From the NCBI RefSeq assembly GCF_001612635.1, contig NZ_BDAV01000020.1:90342-154341 (forward strand): 64,000 nucleotides of DNA, in the 5' to 3' direction. The position numbers were made by a program, and so were the translations under genes. Below the pieces are notes generated by a model. That model saw nothing but the letters and a program-made list of their open reading frames with translations, ran no database searches and was not told the origin of the DNA. Position 1 is the stretch's first letter; the number at the start of each line of letters is the position of its first letter. Positions 24,962 to 32,663 of this stretch are shown one piece after another. This DNA is from Nocardia africana NBRC 100379 (lineage in GTDB: Bacteria; Actinomycetota; Actinomycetes; Mycobacteriales; Mycobacteriaceae).

Positions 24962-26722
24962 ATGGTGAGCGACGAAGACACCAGCACTCGGCTGTTGCTG
25001 GCACGGGATCAGTTCCTGAACTCCGGATCTGTCGACGACGTACTCGTTTCGGGCACGGTGCGAAATTCCTGGCAACGGTCCCGCGAGCTTCGGGTGCATC
25101 CCGATCGCGTGGACTTGCCTTTCGTGCGGGAACCGGATCTGGAATCTCCACTCGTCACCGCGGCCGGCCCGGTAATCCACCGACTTGCCGACGATCTGGC
25201 CACCCAGGCCGTCAGCGTCATATTGAGCTCCGCGGACGGTTTGATTCTCGATCGCGTCGCCGCCGACGCGCGAATACGTCGTACCCTCGACTCTGTTCAG
25301 CTGGCTTCCGGTTACAGCTACGCCGAGAAGTTCGTGGGTACCAACGGGATCGGCACGGCCCTCGAGACCGGACGGCCGACGTTCATCCGCGGCGGCGAGC
25401 ACTACCTCGGGGCACTCGGCCAACTCGCCTGTGCCGGCGCGCCGATCCGCGATCCCCTGTCGGGACGCGTGGTCGGGATACTCGACCTCACCTGCTGGGC
25501 GCGTCGATCCGATTCGGTGCTGGTCGCCCTCGCGAAGAGCGCGGGCGCGCAGATCGAAGACCGGCTGCGCGCGCAGGCCACCGAGAGCGAAGCCGCCTTG
25601 ATGGAGGCCTATGTGCGGCAGTGCCGCCGTTACCCGGGAGGCGTGCTGGCGGTCGGTGACGACGTGATGTTGATGAATCGCTACCTGCGCCAATCACTCG
25701 ACGCATTGGATCAGCATGCTGTTCTCGAACACGCGACCGACCTTCAACGTTCCTTGTCGCACACCGTCGGAGCGGTGCTGCCCAGTGGACACTCCGCCAA
25801 ACTCACCATCGCCGAACGGATCGGCTCGTGCAACGGCCGGACCGACATCGTGGCTCACGTCGCGCTGACGGGCAGCACGCCGAGCACCTCCGCTCTCGCC
25901 GCACGCAGGCCGACGATTCCGGGACTGGCCGGACGAAGCAGTTCATGGCAGCGCAGCTGCCGGCAGGTCGAGCGGTGCTGCGCCGACCGCAGCTGGGTGG
26001 TTCTCGACGGAGAACCCGGCTCCGGGCGCGCCAAACTCGCGGAAATGGTCGCTCGTCACGTCCGCCCCGGCCGCGCGGTCCGGGTACTGAGCATCGATGG
26101 AGATCACGCAGACGACGACTTTCTGAACATCCTCGAGTACCAAGTCGCCAAGGACGACTTCGATATCGTCCTCACCGACATCGATGAATTGCCCCGCGAC
26201 GTCATCGAACCGATGTCGAGCATTCTGCAGTCGTGTGCGGGGCGCGGCTGGATCGCCGCGACCATCTGCTCCTCGACCCAGTCGCCCGATGTCGAGTCCC
26301 AGCTGCTTCCGCTGTTCATGCACACCGTTCCAGTCCCCGCACTGCGCCACCGCATCGAGGATCTCGACGAGCTGGTGCCTCATCTGCTCCGCGAACTGAC
26401 CAAAGGAACCGACGTCCAGCTCTCTCCTGCCGCGCACCGCCAGCTGACGAAACTTCCCTGGCCGGGCAACGTCGCGCAGCTACGGCAGGTCCTCGTCGAC
26501 ACCTTGGCGCGGCAACGCTCGGGAGTCATTGCGGCGGACAAACTTCCACCCGAATGTCATTCGCTCAGCCGCCGTACCCTCACCGCCATGGAAGCCCTCG
26601 AACGCGACGCCATCATCCGCAGCCTTCTCGATCACAACGGCGACAAACAAGCGGCCGCGGCCGACCTCGGCATCTCCCGCGCCACCATGTACCGCAAGAT
26701 CCGGCAATTCAGCATCGCCTGA
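24962..26722 (+). CDS. AcoR/MimR-type transcriptional activator (GAF + degenerate AAA + Fis HTH)
   Basis: 586 aa in the layout of acetoin-catabolism (AcoR) and propane (MimR) activators. A GAF sensor lies in the first 200 residues (GYSYAEKFVGTNGIGTALETGRP is the family signature). A central AAA+-like region and a C-terminal Fis-type HTH (LLDHNGDKQAAAADLGISRATMYRKIRQF) follow. The AAA region is degenerate: the Walker A reads GEPGSGRAKL without the lysine at its usual place, and the sigma54-contacting GAFTGA is missing, fitting actinobacteria, which lack sigma54. In mycobacteria MimR switches on mimABCD. Position, divergence from katG and the shared dyad make it the likely prm activator. Confidence 0.87.
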   Translation: MVSDEDTSTRLLLARDQFLNSGSVDDVLVSGTVRNSWQRSRELRVHPDRVDLPFVREPDLESPLVTAAGPVIHRLADDLATQAVSVILSSADGLILDRVAADARIRRTLDSVQLASGYSYAEKFVGTNGIGTALETGRPTFIRGGEHYLGALGQLACAGAPIRDPLSGRVVGILDLTCWARRSDSVLVALAKSAGAQIEDRLRAQATESEAALMEAYVRQCRRYPGGVLAVGDDVMLMNRYLRQSLDALDQHAVLEHATDLQRSLSHTVGAVLPSGHSAKLTIAERIGSCNGRTDIVAHVALTGSTPSTSALAARRPTIPGLAGRSSSWQRSCRQVERCCADRSWVVLDGEPGSGRAKLAEMVARHVRPGRAVRVLSIDGDHADDDFLNILEYQVAKDDFDIVLTDIDELPRDVIEPMSSILQSCAGRGWIAATICSSTQSPDVESQLLPLFMHTVPVPALRHRIEDLDELVPHLLRELTKGTDVQLSPAAHRQLTKLPWPGNVAQLRQVLVDTLARQRSGVIAADKLPPECHSLSRRTLTAMEALERDAIIRSLLDHNGDKQAAAADLGISRATMYRKIRQFSIA

Positions 26723-26730
26723 CGGTAACC

Positions 26731-26771
26731 CCACCGGCCGCCGGTGGACCACCGAAACTGCCCGGCCGGGC
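26731..26771. terminator. Bidirectional terminator between convergent genes
   Basis: CCACCGG-CCG-CCGGTGG at 26731-26747 and the palindrome GCCCGGCCGGGC at 26760-26771 fill the 52-base gap between the activator gene and the convergent 127-aa gene. Confidence 0.55.
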
Positions 26772-26774
26772 GCC

Positions 26775-27158
26775 TCAGGTCCGGTCGAGCACGCTGGTGG
26801 GGACGCCGTAGGGCAGGAAACGCACCCTACGGCGTTCGTCGGTGTTGTCGCGATGTGCGCGGAGGGCCTCGAGTTCGGTCGCGAAGACCTGCTCGACCCG
26901 GGCCTCACCCGCGTCGTCGACGCTGTAGATGGCCCACACTCCGCTGCCGGTCTCGCCGGTCGTCGTGTCGTCCGGTTCCGGCGACCGCGCGCGTTCCGGC
27001 TGCACGAACTGGCCGAACAGCGACGTCAGCGAGTTGGCGGTGGTGCGGTCGAGGTATCCGGCGGCCTTCCCGAGCAGGTCGCGGAACTCGACTTCGGCCT
27101 CGCGCAGAGCGCGCTCGAATTCTTCCGGATCGATCCCGAAAGGCCCGTTGTTTGCCAT
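26775..27158 (-). CDS. Conserved hypothetical protein, 127 aa
   Basis: ATG 27158 with a GGGAGG site upstream gives MANNGPFGIDPEEFERALREAEVEFRDLLGKAAGYLD: an acidic, helical N-terminus, then a disordered Pro/Thr/Glu linker and a compact C-terminal half, SGVWAIYSVDDAGEARVEQVFATELEALRAHRDN, ending RVRFLPYGVPTSVLD. The C-terminal pattern resembles short actinobacterial proteins found near regulators, but I can assign no function. A much longer frame upstream is out of character and rejected. Confidence 0.65.
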   Translation of the reverse strand: MANNGPFGIDPEEFERALREAEVEFRDLLGKAAGYLDRTTANSLTSLFGQFVQPERARSPEPDDTTTGETGSGVWAIYSVDDAGEARVEQVFATELEALRAHRDNTDERRRVRFLPYGVPTSVLDRT

Positions 27159-27525
27159 CTCGATCCTCCCGAGGACGACGTCGGCGCTATGTGTCCAGTA
27201 TGCCGCGCTCGGGCGTCGAGTGGGTTGATCAATGTTTGCTCCGCAGGCGGATGGGAGTACCAGGCGCCGATGCCAGCCCGTGAGGTGGCCGCGCGATTCA
27301 CCACGACCAGCGCCGATCATGAGGTCCGTCTCCCTCGAGGCCGACACCGGGCGGTTCACGAGCGATTGCCGGGAATCTGCCGCGTATCTATGGGCTGCTC
27401 CCGCCCGCTCACGAGCCGGAGCATTCGTTCGGCCGGTCTCGTGTGGATTTCCAGACGAATCCGCCACTGCGGTATTACGTTCTTCTGCAATGAAGTTCGC
27501 TTGTTGCAGCCGAACGGGGGCGCGG
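27159..27525. other. Intergenic region without a recognised gene
   Basis: This 367-base stretch lies between two divergent genes, so it should hold both promoters. I see no convincing gene, dyad or -35/-10 pair. An ATG at 27490 could start the solute-binding protein 12 codons earlier than called. Confidence 0.4.
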
Positions 27526-28845
27526 GTGGCATCGACTCGGAGGTTCGACCGGCGCACGCTCCTGCGAGGTGCTGCGGCGGCCGGGGCGGCAGCGGCCGCG
27601 TCCTCGATGACCGGCTGCGGCGACAACGACGACGCGCTCACCTTCTTCTTCCAGGCCAAACCCGACGAGGCGAAGGTCCGGCTGGCGATCATCGACGAGT
27701 TCCGCAAGCTACATCCCGAGATCAAGGTGCGAACCCAGATGTCGGGACCCGATCCGCAGACCCAGATCCTCACCTACTGCGCGGGCGGTAAATGCCCGGA
27801 CGTGCTGATGTCGTGGGACCTGTCCTATTCCTTCCTCGCCGAACGCGGCATATTCGAAAACCTCGACACGATCCTGGACAAGGACCCGGCGTATGCCGCC
27901 GAGCTGAAGAAGGACAGTTCGACCGCCCTGTACAACACGTTCCGCTACAAGAACGCGCAGTACGCACTACCCGAGCAATGGGCCGGAATCTTCCTGTACT
28001 ACAACAAGAAGCTCTTCGCCGACGCCAAACTCTCCCCTCCACCCGCACGGTGGGAGGACGCCTGGAGTTTCGACGAATTCCTCGACGCCGCACAGGCGCT
28101 GACCAAACGCGACAGCTCCGGCGACGTCACCCAGTGGGGATTCGTGGATCCCTGGACCGTCTACTATTCCGCCAGCTGCTTCGGCATGAACAACGGCGTG
28201 GAATGGTTCACCCCGTCCATCGACCCGACCCGCACCAATATCGATAAGGACGCCTTCATCGAGGGCGTCCAGTTCTATACCGACCTGTCCACTCGGCATC
28301 GGGTGATGCCGAAAATCGAATTCCAGCAATCGCTTTCGTCGTCGGACATGTTCGCCCAGGGCAAAGCCGCGATGGCACTGTCGGGACACTGGATGTACAG
28401 CGCCTACACCGGACAGCCGGACCTGGACTTCGACGTCACGGTGCTGCCGGTCGGCCCGCGCGGTACCGCCGCTCGCTCCGACATCGGCACTACCGGCCTG
28501 TCGATCGCGGCCGACAGCCCGCGCAAGGAGCAGGCCTGGGAATTCGTCAAATTCGCCACCGGACCGGTCGGTCAGGCGGTCATCGCGAAATCGGGACTGT
28601 TCGTCCCCGCCTTGAAATCGGCGCTCGCCTCCGACGGATTCGCGCAGGCCCACACGAGAGTGCACAACCTCGAGGTGTTCCACGGCGGCGATCACGCCAG
28701 CAACCTGCCGGTCACGCCCGCATGGCCACGCGTCGACGCGGTGATCCAGCAGGGATACGACCACGTGTTCCGCGGGGCCGCGCCCGCGGAGTGGTTCAAG
28801 CAGGGCCTCGCCGGCCAGATCAACGACCTCCTGGAGGCACAGTGA
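27526..28845 (+). CDS. Sugar ABC transporter solute-binding lipoprotein
   Basis: 439 aa of the extracellular solute-binding protein family 1 (MalE/UgpB-like). The N-terminus STRRFDRRTLLRGAAAAGAAAA with SMTGC near residue 30 is a signal peptide with paired arginines (Tat-like) and a lipobox. Conserved family segments follow: LTFFFQAKPDEAKVRLAIIDEFRKLHPEIKVRTQ, PEQWAGIFLYYNKKLFADA, and GKAAMALSGHWM. GTG 27526 after GGGGG is preferred; ATG 27490 lacks a ribosome site. It binds a sugar or oligosaccharide outside the membrane for the two permeases that follow; the ligand cannot be read. Two copies of a hairpin-forming repeat separate it from the permeases. Confidence 0.9.
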   Translation: MASTRRFDRRTLLRGAAAAGAAAAASSMTGCGDNDDALTFFFQAKPDEAKVRLAIIDEFRKLHPEIKVRTQMSGPDPQTQILTYCAGGKCPDVLMSWDLSYSFLAERGIFENLDTILDKDPAYAAELKKDSSTALYNTFRYKNAQYALPEQWAGIFLYYNKKLFADAKLSPPPARWEDAWSFDEFLDAAQALTKRDSSGDVTQWGFVDPWTVYYSASCFGMNNGVEWFTPSIDPTRTNIDKDAFIEGVQFYTDLSTRHRVMPKIEFQQSLSSSDMFAQGKAAMALSGHWMYSAYTGQPDLDFDVTVLPVGPRGTAARSDIGTTGLSIAADSPRKEQAWEFVKFATGPVGQAVIAKSGLFVPALKSALASDGFAQAHTRVHNLEVFHGGDHASNLPVTPAWPRVDAVIQQGYDHVFRGAAPAEWFKQGLAGQINDLLEAQ

Positions 28846-28953
28846 GCGACAATCGCGCAGCGGCTCGCTGTGCCGACCGGGTGCGGGTGTCCCGCATATC
28901 ACGGGGCACAGTGAGCGACAATCGCGCAGCGGCTCGCTGTGCCGACCGGGTGC
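28836..28953 (+). repeat. Two direct copies of a 49-bp hairpin-forming element
   Basis: Bases 28836-28884 recur exactly at 28905-28953 (period 69). Each copy can fold on itself: GGCACAGTGAGC near the start pairs with GCTCGCTGTGCC further on, a 12-bp stem with one G-U pair, leaving a 15-base loop. The first copy includes the TGA of the binding-protein gene and both lie before the permease start. A REP-like role in protecting the 5' message, giving more binding protein than permease, is likely. Confidence 0.8.
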
Positions 28954-28975
28954 CCGGCATCGCACTGGGGGCCGT

Positions 28976-29887
28976 ATGACGACACCACGACGCTCAGCGC
29001 TGAGCCGCCGCAAGGCCGCCGCGGGCCGAATGTTCATCGCCCCCAACCTGTTCGCGGTCGCGGTGTTCATGGCGTTCCCCTTGGTGTTCACGCTGTACCT
29101 GAGCCTGCACCGCTGGGATCTGTTCAGTTCGCCGACGTTCGTCGGCATCGGTAACTTCCGCCGCCTCGTCGCGCACGACCCACTGTTCTGGGTGGCCTTG
29201 CGCAACACGGTGATCTTCACCGTCGGCACGCTGATCCCGACCATCGTCATCGGTCTCGCCGTCGCTGCGGCTCTGAACCGAAAGCTCAAGGGCATAGGCA
29301 TCTTTCGCAGCATCATGTTCATGCCGCTGGTCGCCTCGACCGTGGCGATGGCGGTGGTCTGGCGGCTCACCTTCAGCACCGACTACGGGGTGCTCAACAC
29401 GGCCCTCGGCTGGATCGGGATCGGTCCGGTCCCGTGGCTGACCGATCCCGGGTGGGCGATGGTCTCGCTGTGCCTGGTCAGTGTGTGGAAGAGCGTCCCC
29501 TTCGTCACCGTCGTCCTGCTCGCGGCCATGCAGGGCATCCCGGACGACGTGTACGAGGCCGCCAGGATCGACGGCGCCGGGGCTGTGCGCCGGTTCGGCT
29601 CGATCACCGTCCCACTGATCCGGCCCGCGCTGGCGTTCGCGTTCGTCATCACGGTCATCAATTCGTTCCAGGTGTTCGATCAGGCCTACGTTCTGACCGG
29701 CGGCAAGGGCGGCCCCGAAACCGGCACGTACGTGCTCGGAATCATGCTGTACCAGAACGCTTTCTCCTTCGACGACATCGGCTACGCCTGCGCACTCGCC
29801 TGGGTGATCTTCGCGATCCTGCTGGTGCTGACATTGCTCCAATTGCGATTCACCCGTGGCGGCGATGCCTACGAAAGCGAGGCCTAG
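28976..29887 (+). CDS. Sugar ABC transporter permease (MalF-like)
   Basis: 303 aa with six predicted transmembrane segments, starting FIAPNLFAVAVFMAFPLVFTLYLSL. The cytoplasmic EAA loop is EAARIDGAGAVRRFGSITVPLIRP, which docks the ATPase. It belongs to the binding-protein-dependent sugar permease family and pairs with the next gene as a heterodimer. ATG 28976 follows the second hairpin repeat. The stop and the GTG of the next gene are adjacent, indicating coupled translation. Confidence 0.93.
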   Translation: MTTPRRSALSRRKAAAGRMFIAPNLFAVAVFMAFPLVFTLYLSLHRWDLFSSPTFVGIGNFRRLVAHDPLFWVALRNTVIFTVGTLIPTIVIGLAVAAALNRKLKGIGIFRSIMFMPLVASTVAMAVVWRLTFSTDYGVLNTALGWIGIGPVPWLTDPGWAMVSLCLVSVWKSVPFVTVVLLAAMQGIPDDVYEAARIDGAGAVRRFGSITVPLIRPALAFAFVITVINSFQVFDQAYVLTGGKGGPETGTYVLGIMLYQNAFSFDDIGYACALAWVIFAILLVLTLLQLRFTRGGDAYESEA

Positions 29888-30739
29888 GTGGCGACAGCGA
29901 CCGCGAATCGAGCCGTTCTCCGCCGCACCGGGCGCGGGGTGCTGCTGTATCTGGTGCTGGTCGCGATGGCCTGGTGCGCACTGTTCCCGCTGCTGTGGGC
30001 CCTGTCGAGTTCGTTGAAGAAGCAGGGCAACATCTCCGACACCAGCATCGTCCCGGCCCGCCCGGCGTGGTCGAACTACCGCGACATCTTCGACCTGATG
30101 CCGTTCGGACGGATCTTCTTCAACACCGTTCTCTATGCTGGCTGCGTCACCGCGGGCCAGGTGTTCTTCTGCTCACTGGCCGGATACGCCTTCGCCCGCT
30201 TGCCGTTCAAGGGCCGCGACGTCCTGTTCGTCGCCTACCTCGCCACCCTGATGGTCCCGGCGACCGTCACGGTCGTCCCCCAGTTCATCCTCATGCGGAC
30301 CTTCGGCTGGGTGGACAGCCCCCTGGCCATGATCGTGCCGGGCCTGTTCGGCAGCGCCTTCGGCACCTATCTGATGCGCCAGTTCTTCATCACCCTGCCG
30401 GTCGAATTGGAAGAGGCGGCCATTCTCGACGGCTGCTCGGTGTGGCAAACGTACTGGCGCGTGCTGCTACCGCACGCCCGACCGGCGGTCATGGTCCTCG
30501 CGGTACTCACCTGGGTGACGGTGTGGAACGACTTCCTGTGGCCGCTGGTGATGATCCAGCGCAACGAGATCTCCACGCTCACACTGGGTTTGGTGCGTCT
30601 GCAGGGCCAGTACGAAACCAACTGGCCGATCTTGATGGCGACCTCCATCCTGATGGTGGCGCCGATGCTGCTGATCTACGCGTTCGCCCAGAAGTCGTTC
30701 GTGCGGGGAATCGCGATGTCCGGGATGGGTGGACGGTGA
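29888..30739 (+). CDS. Sugar ABC transporter permease (MalG-like)
   Basis: 283 aa, six transmembrane segments. It has the EAA motif as EEAAILDGCSVWQTYWRVLLPHARP and a typical MalG C-terminus (FAQKSFVRGIAMSGMGGR). GTG 29888 follows directly on the previous stop. No ATP-binding subunit is encoded nearby. In actinobacteria such importers usually share a general MsiK-type ATPase encoded elsewhere, which probably applies here. Confidence 0.93.
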   Translation: MATATANRAVLRRTGRGVLLYLVLVAMAWCALFPLLWALSSSLKKQGNISDTSIVPARPAWSNYRDIFDLMPFGRIFFNTVLYAGCVTAGQVFFCSLAGYAFARLPFKGRDVLFVAYLATLMVPATVTVVPQFILMRTFGWVDSPLAMIVPGLFGSAFGTYLMRQFFITLPVELEEAAILDGCSVWQTYWRVLLPHARPAVMVLAVLTWVTVWNDFLWPLVMIQRNEISTLTLGLVRLQGQYETNWPILMATSILMVAPMLLIYAFAQKSFVRGIAMSGMGGR

Positions 30740-30786
30740 GGCGTTCGACCCCGACCGAACCGAAGACGAGCTGGATACGCAGGTGA

Positions 30787-30987
30787 TGCGCGATCGCTGG
30801 CTCGGGTTTGCTCCGCGACGCCGTCGACGCGGGCCGCGGCGCGGATCGGCCGGTCACTGCCACCGGGCCCGAGGGCGAAACCCGCGACAGCTGGAACGCA
30901 GCGGTCGAGCGGGCACGCCTCGACGCCCTCTCCGGTGATGTCGACAGCGCCGTGAGTGGCGGCGGTGAAGACCTGGTCACCCGGTGA
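30787..30987 (+). pseudogene. Possible 3' remnant of a coding gene
   Basis: Within the 300-base gap after the permease, one frame reads coherently as protein (LLRDAVDAGRGADRPVTATGPEGETRDSWNAAVERARLDALSGD) up to TGA 30985-30987, yet it is preceded directly by a stop and has no credible start. It looks like the tail of a lost gene, possibly an oxidoreductase-like sugar gene of this operon, but I cannot name the family. Confidence 0.25.
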
Positions 30988-31039
30988 CCACTGTGGCAGC
31001 CTGGAACGTATCCATCCTCCCGGATGCGAAGGACACATC

Positions 31040-31219
31040 ATGTTCACGAATATCATCCAGCCACTTCAGCAACTCGCCGAACAGAATCGCGATGTCATCG
31101 GCTTCGTGGTCATCAATACGGGCAACGCCATACTCGGCGTCGTTCGGTGGGGGCTCGACGCCGCCACTCCTCTGCTACAACAGTTCTTCTCCGAATACCC
31201 ACCCGGCGGAAACTACTGA
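31040..31219 (+). CDS. Small hypothetical protein, 59 aa
   Basis: ATG 31040 follows AAGGA at 31029-31033. The product begins MFTNIIQPLQQLAEQNRDVIG, has an apolar middle (FVVINTGNAILGVVRWGLDAATPLL) and ends QQFFSEYPPGGNY. The amphipathic central part suggests membrane or envelope association, but there is no signal peptide. Nothing else identifies it. Confidence 0.5.
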   Translation: MFTNIIQPLQQLAEQNRDVIGFVVINTGNAILGVVRWGLDAATPLLQQFFSEYPPGGNY

Positions 31220-31297
31220 CGAGCGCTCCGGCTTTCCCTTGGACAGGACGGCCTGCTCGCTTCGAAACTATTGTGGGCGAATGCTTTCCGCGCCGGA

Positions 31298-31471
31298 TCA
31301 GTGCTCGCCGTCGCCGTCGACCTCGGATTGCTCACCGAGGCGGGCGTGTAACCGGTCCCGGACCTGATCCGGCGTATAGGCGCGGCGTTTGCGCTCCGAT
31401 CGCACGATGACCACTCCGGTCGCCGCGACACCCGCGGCCCCTGCCAAGCCGAGTACTTTCCACCACCGCAT
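31298..31471 (-). CDS. Small membrane protein, 57 aa
   Basis: MRWWKVLGLAGAAGVAATGVVIVRSERKRRAYTPDQVRDRLHARLGEQ: one N-terminal transmembrane helix (about residues 5-24), a basic stop-transfer stretch and a charged cytoplasmic tail ending in Asp/Gly/Glu. Proteins with this exact layout are common in Nocardia, Rhodococcus and mycobacteria and are unassigned. It starts at ATG 31471, only 19 bases from the divergent GTG of the hydrolase-like gene, so the two promoters must overlap the opposite coding regions or be leaderless. Confidence 0.65.
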   Translation of the reverse strand: MRWWKVLGLAGAAGVAATGVVIVRSERKRRAYTPDQVRDRLHARLGEQSEVDGDGEH

Positions 31472-31490
31472 ACGGCCTAGGCTAGTCGTC

Positions 31491-32144
31491 GTGCCACGCG
31501 AAGCGCCCTCGAGTATCGGTTTGGATGAAGCGGTCGAACTCACGCGGACGGGCGATTTGTGGCTGTTCCGTGGACATTCCGGCGCCGACCGCGCGATCCG
31601 GGGGCTGACCAACAGCCCGGTCAACCACGTCGGGATGGCGGTCGTCGTCGACGACCTGCCGGCTCTGATCTGGCATGCCGAACTCGGCCGGGCGCTGCCC
31701 GATGTCTGGTCGGGCAACCATCACCGTGGTGCCCAGCTGCACGACCTGCAGGCCGCGGTTCTGCGTTGGACCAACGAATACGGGCAGCAAGCGTGGCTGC
31801 GCCAGCTGGATCGGCCGGTGACGCGCGAGATGGAGGACGCGGCACTGCGGACGGTCGCGCGACTGGACGGCATGCCCTTTCCCTCGACCAGCGCGCTGGC
31901 CGGACGGTGGTTCCGGGGCCGGATACCGCTGCCGAAGCGTTCGACATCCCGCGAGACCCAGGCGGGTCTGGAGAACGCATACTGCGCCGAAATCGTCGCC
32001 ATGACCTACCAGGCGATGGGATTGCTACCCGAGAAGCGTCCGAATTGGTATGACCCGGGCAGATTTTGGAGTGGCGACAATCTTCATCTGTCCACCGGCT
32101 ACCACCTCGGCGGGGAAATCGCGGTGAACGTTTTCGGACGCTGA
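31491..32144 (+). CDS. Permuted papain-like (YiiX/NlpC-P60 type) putative cysteine hydrolase
   Basis: 217 aa from GTG 31491. The order TGDLWLFRGHSGADRAIRGLTNSPVNHVGMAVVV, then a middle domain, then ENAYCAEIVAMTYQAMGLL matches the circularly permuted NlpC/P60 fold, in which the catalytic His (NHVGM) precedes the Cys (YCAE). A TAGGCT -10-like hexamer just upstream and no ribosome site suggest leaderless expression. No signal peptide is present, so it acts in the cytoplasm; members hydrolyse amides or lipids. Substrate unknown. The family call is by pattern, not alignment. Confidence 0.65.
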   Translation: MPREAPSSIGLDEAVELTRTGDLWLFRGHSGADRAIRGLTNSPVNHVGMAVVVDDLPALIWHAELGRALPDVWSGNHHRGAQLHDLQAAVLRWTNEYGQQAWLRQLDRPVTREMEDAALRTVARLDGMPFPSTSALAGRWFRGRIPLPKRSTSRETQAGLENAYCAEIVAMTYQAMGLLPEKRPNWYDPGRFWSGDNLHLSTGYHLGGEIAVNVFGR

Positions 32145-32164
32145 CGCACGGATCGCGGTCCGCG

Positions 32165-32326
32165 TCACAGATCGACCGGATCCGCGCGACCCCGGTGATG
32201 CGGATGGGGGACGAGCATCGGGAGGAAGAGCAGGTAGGCGACCACTCCGTACGCTGCCATCGGTATGGCGGCCGTAGCGGGCCGATCGCGTCGGATGCCC
32301 GGGGAGCCGGGCGGGGTCGTGGCCAT
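32165..32326 (-). CDS. Small membrane peptide, 53 aa
   Basis: A minus-strand frame from ATG 32326, with GAGG six bases upstream, encodes MATTPPGSPGIRRDRPATAAIPMAAYGVVAYLLFLPMLVPHPHH and a short polar end: one transmembrane helix. The AAYGVVAYLLFL stretch resembles the first helix of NnrU/methanethiol S-methyltransferase-type proteins, so it may be either a genuine small protein or the truncated start of such a gene. Confidence 0.45.
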   Translation of the reverse strand: MATTPPGSPGIRRDRPATAAIPMAAYGVVAYLLFLPMLVPHPHHRGRADPVDL

Positions 32327-32352
32327 CGGCGCCTCGTTTCGAGCGGCGATGA

Positions 32353-32607
32353 TCAGGTGCCCTCGACGACCGGGTAGATCTTGTCGGGCACGAGGCCGTG
32401 CGCCTCGCGGTGCACGGTGATTGCGGTATCAGCGTCCGGGGCATCGACCAGGCAGAACGCCGTGTGGCTCGATTCGTCGACCCAGTAGCGCTGGTACGTC
32501 ACGCCGTAATCTCCCTGGATCGCCAGGTCGGCGGCATGGGCGGCGGCCACATCCTGGGCCGTCGTGCCCTCGGGCAGATGTTCGTGCACGTCGATGAAGA
32601 GGACCAT
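32353..32607 (-). CDS. DUF4242 (SCO4226-like) protein, 84 aa
   Basis: MVLFIDVHEHLPEGTTAQDVAAAHAADLAIQGDYGVTYQRYWVDESSHTAFCLVDAPDADTAITVHREAHGLVPDKIYPV is a full DUF4242 domain. The conserved H-x-H of the first strand, the YWVDE and CLVDAP segments and the VHREAHGLVPD motif are all present. A Streptomyces member binds nickel through His residues and is dimeric; physiological role unknown. AAGGA at 32618-32614 sets ATG 32607. Directly upstream lie three tandem 15-bp repeats. Confidence 0.8.
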   Translation of the reverse strand: MVLFIDVHEHLPEGTTAQDVAAAHAADLAIQGDYGVTYQRYWVDESSHTAFCLVDAPDADTAITVHREAHGLVPDKIYPVVEGT

Positions 32608-32618
32608 CACGATTCCTT

Positions 32619-32663
32619 GTTCGAATGGGCGATGTTCGAATGGGCGATCTGCGAGCGGGCGAT
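32619..32663. repeat. Three tandem 15-bp repeats before the DUF4242 gene
   Basis: The unit GTTCGAATGGGCGAT occurs at 32619-32633 and 32634-32648 exactly, and as CTGCGAGCGGGCGAT at 32649-32663. It abuts the ribosome site of the DUF4242 gene, so it lies in the leader or promoter; it may be iterons for a regulator or slipped-strand duplication. Confidence 0.6.

Noticed and set aside
27232..27525. N-terminal extension of the solute-binding protein
   Set aside because: It would put about 98 residues before a perfect lipoprotein signal, which must be N-terminal.
28836..28953. CRISPR array
   Set aside because: Only two repeat copies with a 20-base spacer, period 69, in an operon gap, and no cas genes in the window.
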